A DNA stretch of 64,000 nt from Cunninghamia lanceolata. Taxonomy: Eukaryota > Streptophyta > Pinopsida > Cupressales > Cupressaceae. The stretch is taken from the NCBI GenBank assembly GCA_027924645.1, contig BSBN01000242.1:5766001-5830000 (forward strand), read 5' to 3'. A program made the translations under genes and the position numbers. Below, piece after piece: positions 35,145 to 45,948 of the stretch (its first letter is position 1; each line of letters starts with the position of its first letter). The notes below the pieces were generated by a model. It did not search any database. It had not been told where the DNA came from and worked only from the letters and a program-made list of their open reading frames with translations.

Positions 35145-37634
35145 TGTTGGTTTTTTCCCAGACTGGATGCTTATTCCCAGATTTCCCTACAAGGTAGCCA
35201 TCAGTGATCAACAGGATCTCTGGGCCAGGGGGCCAACAGTGTAGGAGATAGACTCTATATTTTATCTCCTCTTCTTCTTCAGGCTCTGCAAGACCTAGGG
35301 GGGTATTCCCTACTCAGCATCCATGAGGATATGCATACAAGGCTGGGATGCTGACAGAAAGCAGATAAGTCCTCCTGTAAGTAGACCAAAACTGAAAGAT
35401 AAGAGCAAAGGGGCTAGCTTTGGGCCTATTTGCAGTTGTAGACAGAGGACTGAGGATCCTAAAACTAATTCTAATGTCCTAAAGATTGTTTTAGATTTAG
35501 ATTTTGATTTATGATTTGGATGCAAAGCTGGATATGGTTGTAACACAAACACAAAGCAAGATTGGTGCCTATCCAGGGCCTGGAGTCAGCAGACATACAC
35601 CTGTGAATGATCAACATGAACAGCTAAAACTGGATTTCAGGGGGATATATGTGATACCTGCCTTACAGATATCTCCCAATAAAGAGTGTTAAGTTATCTC
35701 TACTTATGGCATCCCTACTGCAGTATACCCTTCCCAATGTTCAACCTGAAAACAGTTTAATCTACCCCTTGAGCAGAAGTTAAAAGATCAGACATTCAAC
35801 ATAGGAATTCTATGCTCTAGAATCTAAATATTACCCAAATATCCAGATTCAGAAGAAGAATACATGCAATACTGGAGACAGAATTAACAAAACACATGCT
35901 AAGATAGCATTTCTCATATAAGATTAATCATGAAATCAGTGGGTTCATGCCAAAACATACAACAAGAGATACATAGACTCACAGGTTAAACTGTACAGAG
36001 CAACTAGATCAGCTTGTTTTGAATTACAGAGCCAAAAATCTTCAACTTTCAACAACCTTCAAATGAGCCACACAACCTGCTATATACAGCAAGGTAATGT
36101 ACTACAGCAATTAATTACATGGTTGACCAAAAACCTGCCAGATACACAGTATCAGAAAAATGGCGCTCAAACATTCAATGCAGCAGGTGGGAGAGGAGAC
36201 AGGAAGAAATCTCGAGCCTCGCGCCACCGCCTAGGGATCCAGATCTTCAATCGGGTACAAGATCCGTCCACGCCATCGCCCATACCTCTGCAACAATCGC
36301 CATTAATGGCGCACCAACCCGCGGCCTTGGGAAATGTAGAATACTGTGCGTCGCAACCGTTTCCCGCCAAGATACATCATCATGATATTTCAAATATGCA
36401 GGATATCAATTATCCCACATGCACCCCGTGGTGACCTTTTCATCACCTTATATACTAGGTCGCGAGCATATATGATGTCGGTGCTTTTGCTCCTGACGAC
36501 ACTAGTATAAGACTTCATCATCATCCTCCAACAGCATGATATCTTGTTGCTCGAAAAAATCACCCTGACGTCAGCATCATCATCGCAATATCACCTGCAT
36601 GATAATCGCCTTCATCGGCACAACTTGATCCATCGGAGGAAGATCCTCCTGCTTAGCCAATACCAAAAGTCTAGCCGATGAACATCCTGATGATGTCATC
36701 ATCATATCCTACTGACATCATCAGCATATCTGCCTACTGCGCACCTCCTCATATCCGGATGATGTCATCATCATATTGACATCAGGATGATATTCGGAAG
36801 ATAACCGGATATTTGGAAATATCATCCTGATGCACAAATATCATGCTGCACTGTAGCTCCACTGTAAGATCGGGGTGATAGAAGAATATGCCAGATATTT
36901 GAAAAGATCACCCCCCACTAGATAATGCACGAAGCCGACAGGCGGCCACCTCCTTGATACCAGCATCATCAGGATGATAAAACAGCGAACATGAAGTGAT
37001 ATAACAACATCAGGATGATATTGACTAAGATCATCCTGACGTTCAAATATGATGACCCCAGTGAATATCGGGTCACACTTAGAACTTTACAGCAACATCA
37101 TCAGGATGATCATAACCAAGATCACCCGATGTTAAAATATCACCCGGGCGAAAGATCATGCAGGTAGAAAATATGATAACCCTCGCAAGCAACACAGTGA
37201 TAACCGGAAATATGATGATGATGATGAAGACGACCCTTAAGAAAGAATAGGCCGGGTTGAACAACTCAGAAAATAACCCCTTCAGAAGATCGGGGCAACA
37301 TCATCATCATAAAAGGGCAGGGTGATAACTGGAAGATCACCGGATACTTGAGAAATCACCCTCCGCAAGAAAATTAAGGCACATTGTAGCTCATCAGCAG
37401 GATCGGGATGTTATCCAAACATCACCCGATATTGAAATACGATGATCCTGATGAAAAACAAGTCGAGAGAGAACATGATGATGATGACCTCCTCCTCAGG
37501 AAAATATGATGCTGCAGCTGAAAAATGCTGAGGAGGTCCAACATATAGGAAAATGATCAAGAAGATATAGGGTTCAAATGAAGAAACCCCATAATCATGA
37601 AAAATCAACCTCCAGGTCAAAATGAGTGCTAACA
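35145..37634 (-). repeat. 5' LTR of the young Gypsy (2,490 bp)
   Basis: The promoter LTR in minus orientation. The TATA motif TATATAAGG is at 36446-36454 with a dense GATGA/TCATC repeat field upstream (to the right). Only one TGACGTCA palindrome is left (36566-36573). The other two seen in the 3' LTR read TGATGTCA here. The outer edge TGTTAGCACTC at 37634 is followed by the ATACC target duplication. Confidence 0.95.
36446..36573 (-). promoter_or_regulatory. LTR core promoter with TGACGTCA element
   Basis: On the minus strand a TGACGTCA palindrome (36566-36573), the core recognised by plant TGA/bZIP factors, lies ~110 bp upstream of TATATAAGG (36446-36454). The position in U3 of the 5' LTR suggests a transcriptional enhancer and TATA box for the element. 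Function is inferred from sequence only. Confidence 0.55.
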
Positions 37635-37639
37635 ATACC

Positions 37640-37893
37640 CTCATGATTTCTCCACATGAGCTCATTTTGGAACAGCACATACCTTTGAGATCTCAACTTG
37701 AGAGTCCTTTTCTAATTCTCATCCATACATGATGGAAAATTCATATTTTCAAGATAGAATATGACATCCTTATACCATGCATTGTCAATAAATCTGCAAT
37801 GAGAAGGAGTATCTTCTACATCCGTTTCATTGACCTTTGCTTCCTCAAGATTCGAATTAGCCATCAACTTAGCCAAGCCTTGGCGTCTAACTT
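37640..37893 (-). pseudogene. Old Gypsy pol, RNase H to integrase linker
   Basis: Continuation of the old element on the other side of the nested insertion. Minus-strand translation gives RRQGLAKLMANSNLEEAKV, then WYKDVIFYLENMNFPSCMDEN, a stop, KRTLKLRSQRYVLF and LMWRNHEGI, matching in order the native-RNase-H end and integrase leader of the young element (QGLAKMMAQSNLEA, WYKDIIYYLQNVNCPSHFSD). Homology ends abruptly near 37893, so the 5' two thirds of the old element is missing or diverged. Confidence 0.85.
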
Positions 37894-38638
37894 AAGTTGC
37901 ACCTCGCAAGTTGGGTACTTGAGAAGGGGCACTGCCTTGAGGAGTCAAGCCCTTACTTGAACCTGTGCCAACTACAGCTCCAAAAGTTAAGTAAAAATGC
38001 CCAAGGCATTTTATTTAACTTCAGCACTTCATCATGTTGTCTGGTATTTGAATCAAATTGTGACACTTTTACTACTTGATCTCATACTTTTTAGACATTT
38101 ATTTTTCCATTTTTAATATACAGCTTTAATGTTTAAAAAGATTCATTCATGTCTATATCCTAAATTGGTTAGCAGGTCTAGTCAGTTGGGCTACATCACA
38201 CCTAGAAAGTTATATGTTACTTTTTTAATTTTCCCAGTTGCAACGCTTTATCACGACTTCTCTAGCATTTTAACATGGCCATAGAAGATCTTCAAAGCCT
38301 TTGATAATATGGGAAAATAAAGTATAAGATAAATTTGAAAAAGACCACATGATCTAAGTGAGACCTATGAAGGGAAGGATAACCACATCCTTTTCTTAAT
38401 GCATCTATGGATAAAGAGTTGCCCTATTTCTAGATGGAAATTAGGAACTACTTGAATCTGCATTATAACTTATTCCATGTGCGTTTGAGGAAAAAATAGT
38501 CTTAAAGATATATAAGAAGTAATGTAAAAGGTGAATTCATGCTGCATTTCTGTAATCTTTGTTTTCAGTTTAAACAGAATACATGCAACATCTAAATGAA
38601 AGGAGTGAGTATAAGTTGTTCTAGCATTGGATCAAAAC
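37894..38638. other. Spacer, no gene recognised
   Basis: Begins abruptly where old Gypsy homology ends, with GTTGCACCTCGCAAGTTGGG. No recognisable coding content. Confidence 0.4.
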
Positions 38639-39004
38639 TCCTGTTAAGGTTCAAAATGAGCATTTTTGAGATTGAATCACTTATCTAGTTGTTGTTTGAA
38701 TTCTCAGCAAGTTCAACGTGTTGTCTTAAACATTAATGAGAGCTCTAATAACATGCTAGAGCAACTTATAGCTAATCTTTAGACATTCTATTTGCATGTA
38801 TTCTGTTTATTAAATTATTTGCTCCTGTTAAGGTTTAAGAGGAGCATTTCTGAGACTGAATCACTTATCTAGTTGTCGTCTGAATTCTCATTAAATTCAA
38901 CATGTTGTCTTAAACATTAATGAGAGCTCTAATGCCATGCTAGAGAAACTTATAGCTAATCTTTAGACATTATATTTGCATGTATTCTGTTTATTAAATT
39001 ATTT
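38639..39004 (+). repeat. 182-bp tandem duplication
   Basis: Two units beginning CTCCTGTTAAGGTT (38639 and 38821) and ending GTTTATTAAATTATTTG. They share GAATCACTTATCTAGTTG and TTAAACATTAATGAGAGC, with scattered substitutions. It lies ~55 bp upstream of the SPRTN-like exon, probably in what was its intron. Confidence 0.9.
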
Positions 39005-39058
39005 GAGTTCTTCTTTTCTCTAGCTAATATCCATTTCATTTCTGGTACAACTGTGCAG

Positions 39059-39210
39059 GTATTTGCCAGTACATGAAAATGGAAGGGTGTGCTATACAGC
39101 TTTCAGAGCCTTTATTAAAGTTTCGTTCAACCACTGATTTGAAAAACACCTTACTGCATGAAATGATTTATGCATACTTGTGGCTCACTGATAGGAATAA
39201 GGACCACAAG
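39059..39210 (+). pseudogene. SPRTN/SprT-like protease exon, isolated and inactivated
   Basis: Preceded by a pyrimidine-rich stretch and CTGTGCAG, the segment encodes GICQYMKMEGCAIQLSEPLL, KFRSTTDLKNTLLHEMIYAY and LWLTDRNKDHK. This matches the SprT-like metalloprotease core of SPRTN/Wss1-like DNA-protein crosslink repair proteases (known pattern IRLSEPLLK.R...DL..TLLHEMIHA.L). The zinc motif HExxH reads HEMIY: the second His is Tyr, a CAT-to-TAT change. The donor side lacks a GT, and a stop follows within ~27 nt. No other SPRTN exon was found nearby. I read it as a captured or orphaned exon. It is very unlikely to be functional. Confidence 0.82.
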
Positions 39211-39554
39211 TATTTGTTCTCAATATTTTCCTAGAAGTTTTCATTTTTTGTCATAATATTACAGCCTCCTTAATATCTCTAGCATCTTCAGGATAAACAT
39301 CTCAATGTGTGGTTGGAGTCTACCGATCTTGAAGTATTAAGGCACTAAGAACTGCAGCCAATGACAAATGCTGGCCATGCCTGATCTTTCCTTCCTATTC
39401 ACAGCGACAAGTGCAAAATTGATTGTGGTAATTGTGAATTGCAAATGGGTGAGTGGGTTACATATAGGGAGGGTTTAGGGTTTTATAAAGGGTGTGGGAG
39501 GGCCCCTCTATTTTGTTTTTTAAATAAAATGCGACTTTTTTAAAATTAGAAAAG
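39211..39554. other. Spacer, no gene recognised
   Basis: No recognisable coding content or repeat. Confidence 0.4.
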
Positions 39555-39785
39555 GGAGACATCTAGACATCCCTGGAACAGTTGAGGGACATCACACACA
39601 TCCCCAATCATCTTGGGGATGACCAGATGCCCTCAAGATGTTGAGTCATGTCAGGAGGCATTTTGGTGACATGCCCTTGAAATCCTTGAGGATAGGGAAT
39701 GGCCAAGGAATGACTCCTGCCATCCCTATGTTCTGGGGATGGGAACAGGGACACCAAGTTGGAAGGTGGGGACATGTTTCTATAA
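39555..39785. repeat. GGGATG/CATCCC motif island
   Basis: Short degenerate motifs in both orientations: CATCCCTGG, CATCCCCAATCATCTTGGGGATG, CAAGATG, CATCCCTATGTTC, TGGGGATGGGAACAGGGACACC and GGGGACATG. Several pair as small inverted repeats. Non-coding. Confidence 0.6.
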
Positions 39786-40039
39786 ATTAGGTTTAGAAAG
39801 ATCTTTTGCATTATTGATCATAAAAAAGAAACTCAAATTAGAAAAAATATTGACTGGTGAGTATTTGCATATAATATCATAAAATTGTGTAGTAATCGAT
39901 CCTAGAAAAGAATGCAGATTCTTGTCACCCTCAACTCTAAGGAACTAAATTATTATTTTGAATTTGAATGTACTCCATAGAGACCCCAGTAAGGTAAAAT
40001 GTTCAATGTTGAGGATAAATTTTTTAAATAACTTCTATT

Positions 40040-40412
40040 GTTTACTTTCCTATCTGATAAATGAATACTAAGTACTTGCAATAATGAACAAATCTTACAA
40101 TGCATACCAGACAGAGGAGTAAAAGTATATCTTTATTAGCACATGAAAGTATTACAGAAGTAGACTAGAGATGGTCAGCCAAGGATCAGAGTCGATTTGA
40201 CTAGATCACACCCCTTCCTTGACAATACAATGACTATTTAAAAGACTCGATGATTGCCAAGAGGAACACAACTGTCAACTAACTGACTCGGACAAACTTA
40301 CTCTTACAACCACCCGAGAGCCGACAAACAATTAATACATAGTTGGATAACCCAAATTATCAAATATAATTATTGGCATTTTACATTGACTACATCATCC
40401 CCTCCAAAAGAA
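40040..40412 (-). mobile_element. Putative LTR end and polypurine tract of a minus-strand retroelement
   Basis: On the minus strand CTTTTGGAGGGGATGA (40395-40410) is immediately followed by TGTAGTCAATGTAAAATGCC (from 40394), the layout of a polypurine tract next to a 3' LTR. An AATAAAGATATAC polyadenylation-like signal occurs ~270 bp into it. No second LTR, PBS or recognisable pol was found, and the left edge is unknown. Confidence 0.35.
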
Positions 40413-40763
40413 AAAGTCATCTTCCAGACAACGGAAAAACCATTAAGTATCAAGTGACATTAGGTAAGTTGTGCCAAACTGATGACAATGTTGAAGAATT
40501 TGGAGGAAAACCTGAAAGTACAAGTAGAAGCAGAACCAACACATCCTAAATGGTGAAGAACAACTAACCAAAGGACCCAATTTGGTTGCACACTGAAGGC
40601 TGAGACTGTTGTACATAATTGAGCACTGAACCGAGATAATATTGCAAGCATCTTAGAAGCATTATGATCATGACATGATTGTTTAGTGTCCCCATATGCG
40701 ATGAATGTACATCCATTTAATTCACCAATCGACAAGAATGATTTTTTGTTTTTACCTCATTTG

Positions 40764-40885
40764 ATGGGGGTCTGGGGGAAACGCCCCCATTGGGGTTGAG
40801 GGGTAGCACCCCTCACAGGGGTTTGGGGGTAGCACCTCCAACGGGGTTGAGGAGAAGCACCCCTAGTGGGGGTCTAGGGGCAGCG
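40764..40885 (+). repeat. ~26-bp hairpin minisatellite
   Basis: About five diverged units of the type GGGGTYTGGGGGNARCRCCCCY. Each can fold back on itself, e.g. GGGGGAAACGCCCCC and GGGGTAGCACCCC. It lies between the LTR-like relic and the CGTACG island. Confidence 0.8.
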
Positions 40886-40959
40886 CAGATCTTCATGGTG
40901 CACACCATTTTTCCTCTCCCAGACCATTCTACTAATTGTAGAAAAAGTAGACTTGAAAC

Positions 40960-41400
40960 TTGTATAACTGGTAGAAAGGTAGACTGTACGACTGACAGAA
41001 AGTCTATAATCGTACGATAGACAATTGTAATTGGTGTATGGAAGCAGAGTATGTACTGGGGCAAGTAGTTAGAAAGAAGTCATACTATTGATAGGAATTG
41101 TAGGTTGATAGGGTAATCGTACAGTTGGCAATTAGCATGTGCGATTAGCAATTGGAAGTTTTGCAAGAGGATGTTGTACAACTTGACTCATAAGGTAAAG
41201 ATTGCAGATTGAGAGCTGAAATCGTACGGTTGGAAATGGAGATTGGGGGTCAACTATACAATGGAAATGTTTGAATCACACGATGAGGGGGTTCGTATGA
41301 GAGAGAGGGTCAATTGAGTATGGTTGACTGGAGCTTTTTAATCACCTAAGTGAGGATGGGGGGTCGTACGGCCAGACTAGGTCATACAGTGATCACCAAT
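40960..41400. repeat. CGTACG motif island 1
   Basis: Dispersed variants of TCGTACGRT: CTGTACGACTG, ATCGTACGATAG, ATCGTACAGTTGG, ATCGTACGGTTGG, CACACGATG, TTCGTATGAG and GTCGTACGGCC, at irregular spacing of ~20-90 bp. The same motif dominates 60890-61320. Non-coding. It may be part of an LTR. Confidence 0.65.
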
Positions 41401-43479
41401 ATCTGATGCTCTCATTTGAGTCTTCCTTCATGTCAAGTGATTGCACTTGAAACAATGGACTTGCCAGAAATAATGAATTCGCCAGGAACAATGGCTTCAC
41501 CAGATAAGCAAGTGAATTCCTTGGTCACACCCAAAGTGAGTTCGTCATGCCAAAGAAACTCGCCAAGCCTAGTGATTGTGCTATAATTGTGTTGGCGTTT
41601 CAATTCGCACCTCTGGAATGTGATTTGGAAACGGACAACTATTCACAGATAAACTAGTCTCCTATTGGAAGGGGGAGTTCCCTTTCTTGCTGATGTTCGC
41701 TAAAAAGATAATTAAATGAAACTTCACCTATCTTCTTTTTGATTCTTAGCTGCGAGCACAAGGTTATAAAACTCTAAACGCTACAGAAGAAGTTTTTTTT
41801 CCTTTTGTAAAACTTCTACTACAACTAAGCAAAGACTAATGACGCTTTCAATCTCCTGAGTAAATTCAGAGCAAAGGAAATTGAAAGTGAACAAAGAATG
41901 ATTGTTAACACAAAAACTTAAGTAGTTTTCCTCCAGGTTTACACCACAAGACTAAAAGTACTTTGATGATTAAATCTGAAATGAAAGCTACAAAAAGCTA
42001 CACATCTAACGATGATAACTTGATGAATCGAGATAGAATATCAGAGTAAAATAGGCATGAGACTTCTATTCAATATCATAAAGTTTGCACAACTCTAGGA
42101 CAGCAATGCTGCAGAAAAAGGTAGGCATACAACAAGCGATCAAACACTGGAGAACAAATTACACAAAGTAAACAAACACTTGGAATATCAAGATTTGCAA
42201 GCTAGAATAGGTACAACAAATTTGCTATCACAATTACCATTACATACAATGGGCAAGGATGCCTTTATTTATACTAAAATCAAAGGAGTAGGGAACCCTA
42301 AAATCTCCTTGATTAACCCTAACTTGCCAACTCGCAAGCTTTATTTCTATTCTAAGATAAAGATACAATAAACAAATGCTTTAAAGTGAAGTGTTTTAAA
42401 GCAAAGAAGATTCCAACTATCACAAAGTGATTTCTTTTCTAAATATAGAATGGATGAGCTTTGGATGAAAGAAAATGCTTTAAAACAAAAAAAATTTGTT
42501 TTAAAGTTGCTTTCTTTTGAAATGCATCCTCATCGACATTCTTGCTTTTTGGTGATGTCATCCATTGATATTTTTTTGCTGATTTCTTCTAAAAGGCATA
42601 TTCTGAGCGAAAAAAGTTGTCACATGGGTTTTGTAGGCAATTCTGTTTCGAAGCAACCCAGATTGTCAGATTTTGAAAAAGTGGAGATTTTCCCGAAAAA
42701 ATAGGAAAAAAACAGATTCTCAAAAAAAGCAAATCTCCCAATCTTCAAGAGGATGACAATCTGGATGGATCCATCTCAATGACAACTGAAAAAGATTTGG
42801 TTAGATTTTTGAAAAATGATCCCCTTGAAACAAGGACCCTGAAAAAGCGAGCCTCCCTACTTCCTCAACCCGAAACTATGAAGAACGCTAAAAAAGCACT
42901 TCGTTTGGGTCTTCAAATCTTCGTTGAAAGAAGAATAAAAATCTTTCCTCTGGATGCGACCTGCAAAAGATAATGAAATAAAGAAGCCAAATGCTTGTCT
43001 TTAAAAAATATTTAGGGCGAAAAAGTAGCTTTATTTGTGTGAGAATAAAACTTCACTCTCATCCATGAAGAAAGTAACTTTTAAAGCATAAATCCAAGTG
43101 GATGTCTTCGAATAGGAAGAATCTCTATTTTGTAGCTGCCTATGGCTTCATGTGCAAGATGATGAAAAATATCTTCTTTTGATGATGTCATCGAACACGC
43201 GAGTTGAAAGAAGTGCTAGCCAATTTTTCTTTGTTTTCGACACTTCAACACTCGTTTTGACTTAAATATGGTTTGTCTACGACTTCAACAAACGGCAAAA
43301 TGTCACTGTTGACTGAAAAAGATGACTGATCCTGACATTTTGGAGACTTATCAACTGAGATTCCATCCCCTGCCTCCGATTGACGATCTGGCATCGTTTG
43401 ACCAAGTTTGACCTCTCGACAACTGCCAACGGGTGAAGATTGGGCACAAAACTGTTAGAAAACACTGTAGACATGAAAA
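41401..43479. other. Spacer, no gene recognised
   Basis: No recognisable gene. 41.4-41.6 kb repeats the theme 'TCGCCA/GCCAAG' and 42.4-43.0 kb is A-rich with short frames lacking motifs. It may be LTR or untranslated DNA of an unidentified retroelement. Confidence 0.4.
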
Positions 43480-44180
43480 ATATTCTAACACTGCTCAAGT
43501 TGGGTGTCCCAAGTCACATGGGGTGCCTGGTTTTCCAACACTTAGCCATTTTTTCAAAATTTTCAACTTCTTTAATTTCTTGATTTGCGTGCGCATTTCA
43601 ATGGCGGAGGACCCCTGTTTGGCTGTCGATTTTTGTCAACTGGGATGAAACTGAGTCTGATGATTTGGAAAATAGGTAGACCTAATGAAAATTGAGCTGA
43701 TTGTACCTTTTGTTCGCCTCAAAAAATGTGTCAAACTGATCAACTCTGAACCAGACTGGGCTGACTAAAGGAGATTCACGTTTTTCAAGAAAAACTTCAA
43801 AAATAAACTAACTTTAGAGAATTTGGGCACCCCAAGTCACCTGGGGCACCTGGTTTGCCATGCCTTAGAAAATTTTCTAAAAATTTTCAATTTTGTACCT
43901 TTTCTCAATTTTTGTGCCCACAGCTCCTGTTCGATCTTCAATTTTAGTCATTCTGATGACTGTTGAGGCGGGATGGAGGGTGATCTGAGCAGTCTGAACA
44001 TATCTGTGATGAAATCCTGACTTTGACTAACTTTTGACCAAGTTTGGCCAATTGAAAACAAGCTGACTGAAGCATTTTCGATGTTTCTTGAAAAACGTGA
44101 AAAAAAACTAACACAAGAGAGTATGGGCGCCCCAAGCCACCTGGGGCACCTAGTTTCACCAGACTTAGTCAAATTTATGA
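43480..44180 (+). repeat. ~300-325-bp tandem array, three diverged units
   Basis: A conserved box recurs three times: GGGTGTCCCAAGTCACATGG (43502), GGGCACCCCAAGTCACCTGG (43825) and GGGCGCCCCAAGCCACCTGG (44126), each followed by GGYGCCTGGTTT-like sequence and a T-rich stretch with AATTTTC. Flanking text (TTTGACCAAGTTTG..., GAAAAACNTGAAAAA) also recurs. Spacing is about 323 and 301 bp. Strong divergence, no coding content. Confidence 0.75.
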
Positions 44181-44689
44181 TTTTCCAACATTTCATTCCA
44201 CCTTGGATCCATCTTGCATCGTTTTGCGTGCATCGTCGAGTCGACGACTGTTCGTCTGTTCTGCGTCGTTGGAACAACATTGAAAACTTGTCGATGAGCT
44301 TTGGCAGATGAACTTTCTTTGTAGATGACTTCTAAGCTCATGCTTCACCTTCTGAAAAAGTAGAAATGACCCAGTAGAGAAAACTTGGTCGTTTGAAGAT
44401 TTCGTCTAAACCGCACCGATCGTGAAGCAAAATCGACCAATGAAAATCGAGCGTGACACCTGAGTTGGAGATTCTATTTTTAGAAAGTTTTGCCAACATC
44501 CATATCTCAAGAAACCTAGAAAACCTAATCTGACGTCTATTTTTAGAAATTTTGCTTTTTTGAAATTTTGCTTTTTTGACTTTTTGACGAAAATTTTTCT
44601 AGACTTGTTTCAAAATGCCTTAATGAAGCAAAAAATTTGATTGGGTACAACAAATTGGTCATAGACTTGTCCGACAAGCAGCAGTAGGA
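44181..44689. other. Spacer, no gene recognised
   Basis: Continues the flank of the tandem array, with AT-rich direct repeats such as TTTTGCTTTTTTGAAATTTTGC near 44545. No gene. Confidence 0.4.
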
Positions 44690-45217
44690 TTTGCCAGTCA
44701 CACCCTTGACATGCTAAAGGAACTTGCCAAGTGATATGTGCCCAGGGAGGATTCTTGACAAGGGAGGTATGCACCAAGGGATATGGCTCCACAGATGATA
44801 TACATGCCCAAGGATACTCGACAAATGATATACACGCCAAAAGATACTCGATAATGTATGCACACACCAAAGGGTACTCGACAAGGAAATGGAACTCGAT
44901 AGGTGGCCAGTCTCGACAAGAGAACTTGAAAAGGATAAAAAGTTTGACAGATATAATGGTAAGAGACTCGACACAGAATTGAATCTCGTTAGGCAACTTG
45001 GACTTGACTAGTTGTGTGTATATGAAGCAAGACACCCCAATATATATTCTCGATAGGAAGGGATGTATACTCGACAGGAGAGAGAACACGCCAGGATGGA
45101 TACTCGACAAGATGGGATATACGCCAGGATGACTCAATGAGATGGGATAAGGATGTATACCCAGCAAGCAACAGGACTCGACAGGAAGTGATGACATGCC
45201 AAATGAATTTAAGTCGA
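44690..45217. repeat. ACTCGACARG motif island
   Basis: Roughly fifteen variants of ATACTCGACAAG (also CTCGATAGG, CTCGACAGG, CTTGACAAG) at ~20-45-bp spacing, alternating with GGATATACGCCA-like phrases. It ends abruptly at the border of the LTR-element array (45218). Probably untranslated or LTR DNA of a retroelement. No protein-coding signature. Confidence 0.6.
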
Positions 45218-45897
45218 CAGGATATTCAAATTTGAGTGGTCTACCTTATGTTGATGGCTCTTGGATAGAACACATAGTTGCCTTATTCCGAAGATTTGTG
45301 ATGCATACCATGGAGACTTGGGTGAGACATGTTAGGGAGCTACAGCTGGGTCATGTCACAAGGTATGAAGATATTATGGTTGTTTTGAAGTTGCTAATAC
45401 ATATGTACCAGCTAAGTGGTGTCATTACAACCCTAGTTCATAAGACTATATTCTTCACATTGATAAGAGATGGCTACTATACTTCATGGTGCATGGACAC
45501 TTGGCAATTTGGTGAGACCTTGGAAGCTTCACCTAGTGGATCAGCCACTTACGTCATGGTTTCACTTGAAGAGGGAGTCATAAGGGTTTTCGTTTATGAT
45601 GATTCTTTGTTCATCCATGGGAATCAATATGTTCTTATTGTTCGTCAGTCTAATGATGTTTTCCTATCTTCACGCATTGAGGATAGTACTTTGCATGTCA
45701 TTTGGAATGACATTTTCAGTTTGCATACTGCTGTTCTGATTTATGTTAGCGAGGTGAAGGGGATGGATTCACTTATGTTTGCATCACTATGCGACATCCA
45801 AAGCAATCCTAGGATCTTCTACACCAACAGCCTTGAAGTCATATGTTTGAGCATGATAGCGGAGACTGGATTGATTTGGGATCCAGGGATTGTTTGA
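45218..45897 (+). pseudogene. Unknown protein of the LTR element, 3' part, copy 1
   Basis: An open frame of ~226 residues from the homology border (an ATG at 45196 lies in unrelated DNA) to TGA 45895-45897. It has segments such as YEDIMVVLKLLIHMYQLSGV, MDTWQFGETLEASPSGSATY, VMVSLEEGVIRVFVYDD and IHGNQYVLIV, and ends GLIWDPGIV. It is alpha/beta-looking with hydrophobic strands, but no domain I recognise. It matches the C-terminal part of the frame at 47913-49769 and differs at ~35 residues. It lacks the N-terminal two thirds. Confidence 0.6.
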
Positions 45898-45933
45898 GCA
45901 TCCCTATCTTCGATTGCTTGAGGACAAGTAATC

Positions 45934-45948
45934 CCGGGGAGGGAGGAC
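45934..45948 (+). other. Polypurine tract before LTR 1
   Basis: CCGGGGAGGGAGGAC directly precedes the LTR start TGTCATGTCC at 45949. The equivalent before LTR 2 is TAGGAAGGGAGGAC (49807-49820). The preceding CTTGAGGACAAG box is a common feature before the polypurine tract of plant LTR elements. Confidence 0.8.

Larger units (their letters stand above)
25841..37634 (-). mobile_element. Young Ty3/Gypsy Tat-like retrotransposon, nested
   Basis: A complete 11.8-kb LTR retrotransposon in minus orientation. The two LTRs (25841-28329 and 35145-37634) begin TG and end CA and are flanked by the 5-bp duplication ATACC (25836-25840 and 37635-37639). It sits inside an older relative's integrase. Order along the coding strand: 5' LTR, PBS, gag, protease, archaeal-type RNase H, reverse transcriptase, native RNase H, integrase, 3' LTR. 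All coding parts are in one frame from 34932 to 28477, interrupted by four TAG codons only. An extra archaeal-type RNase H and an Arg-tRNA-like PBS point to the Tat/Ogre side of Ty3/Gypsy. LTR divergence is about 1% by my count, so insertion is relatively recent. Confidence 0.95.
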
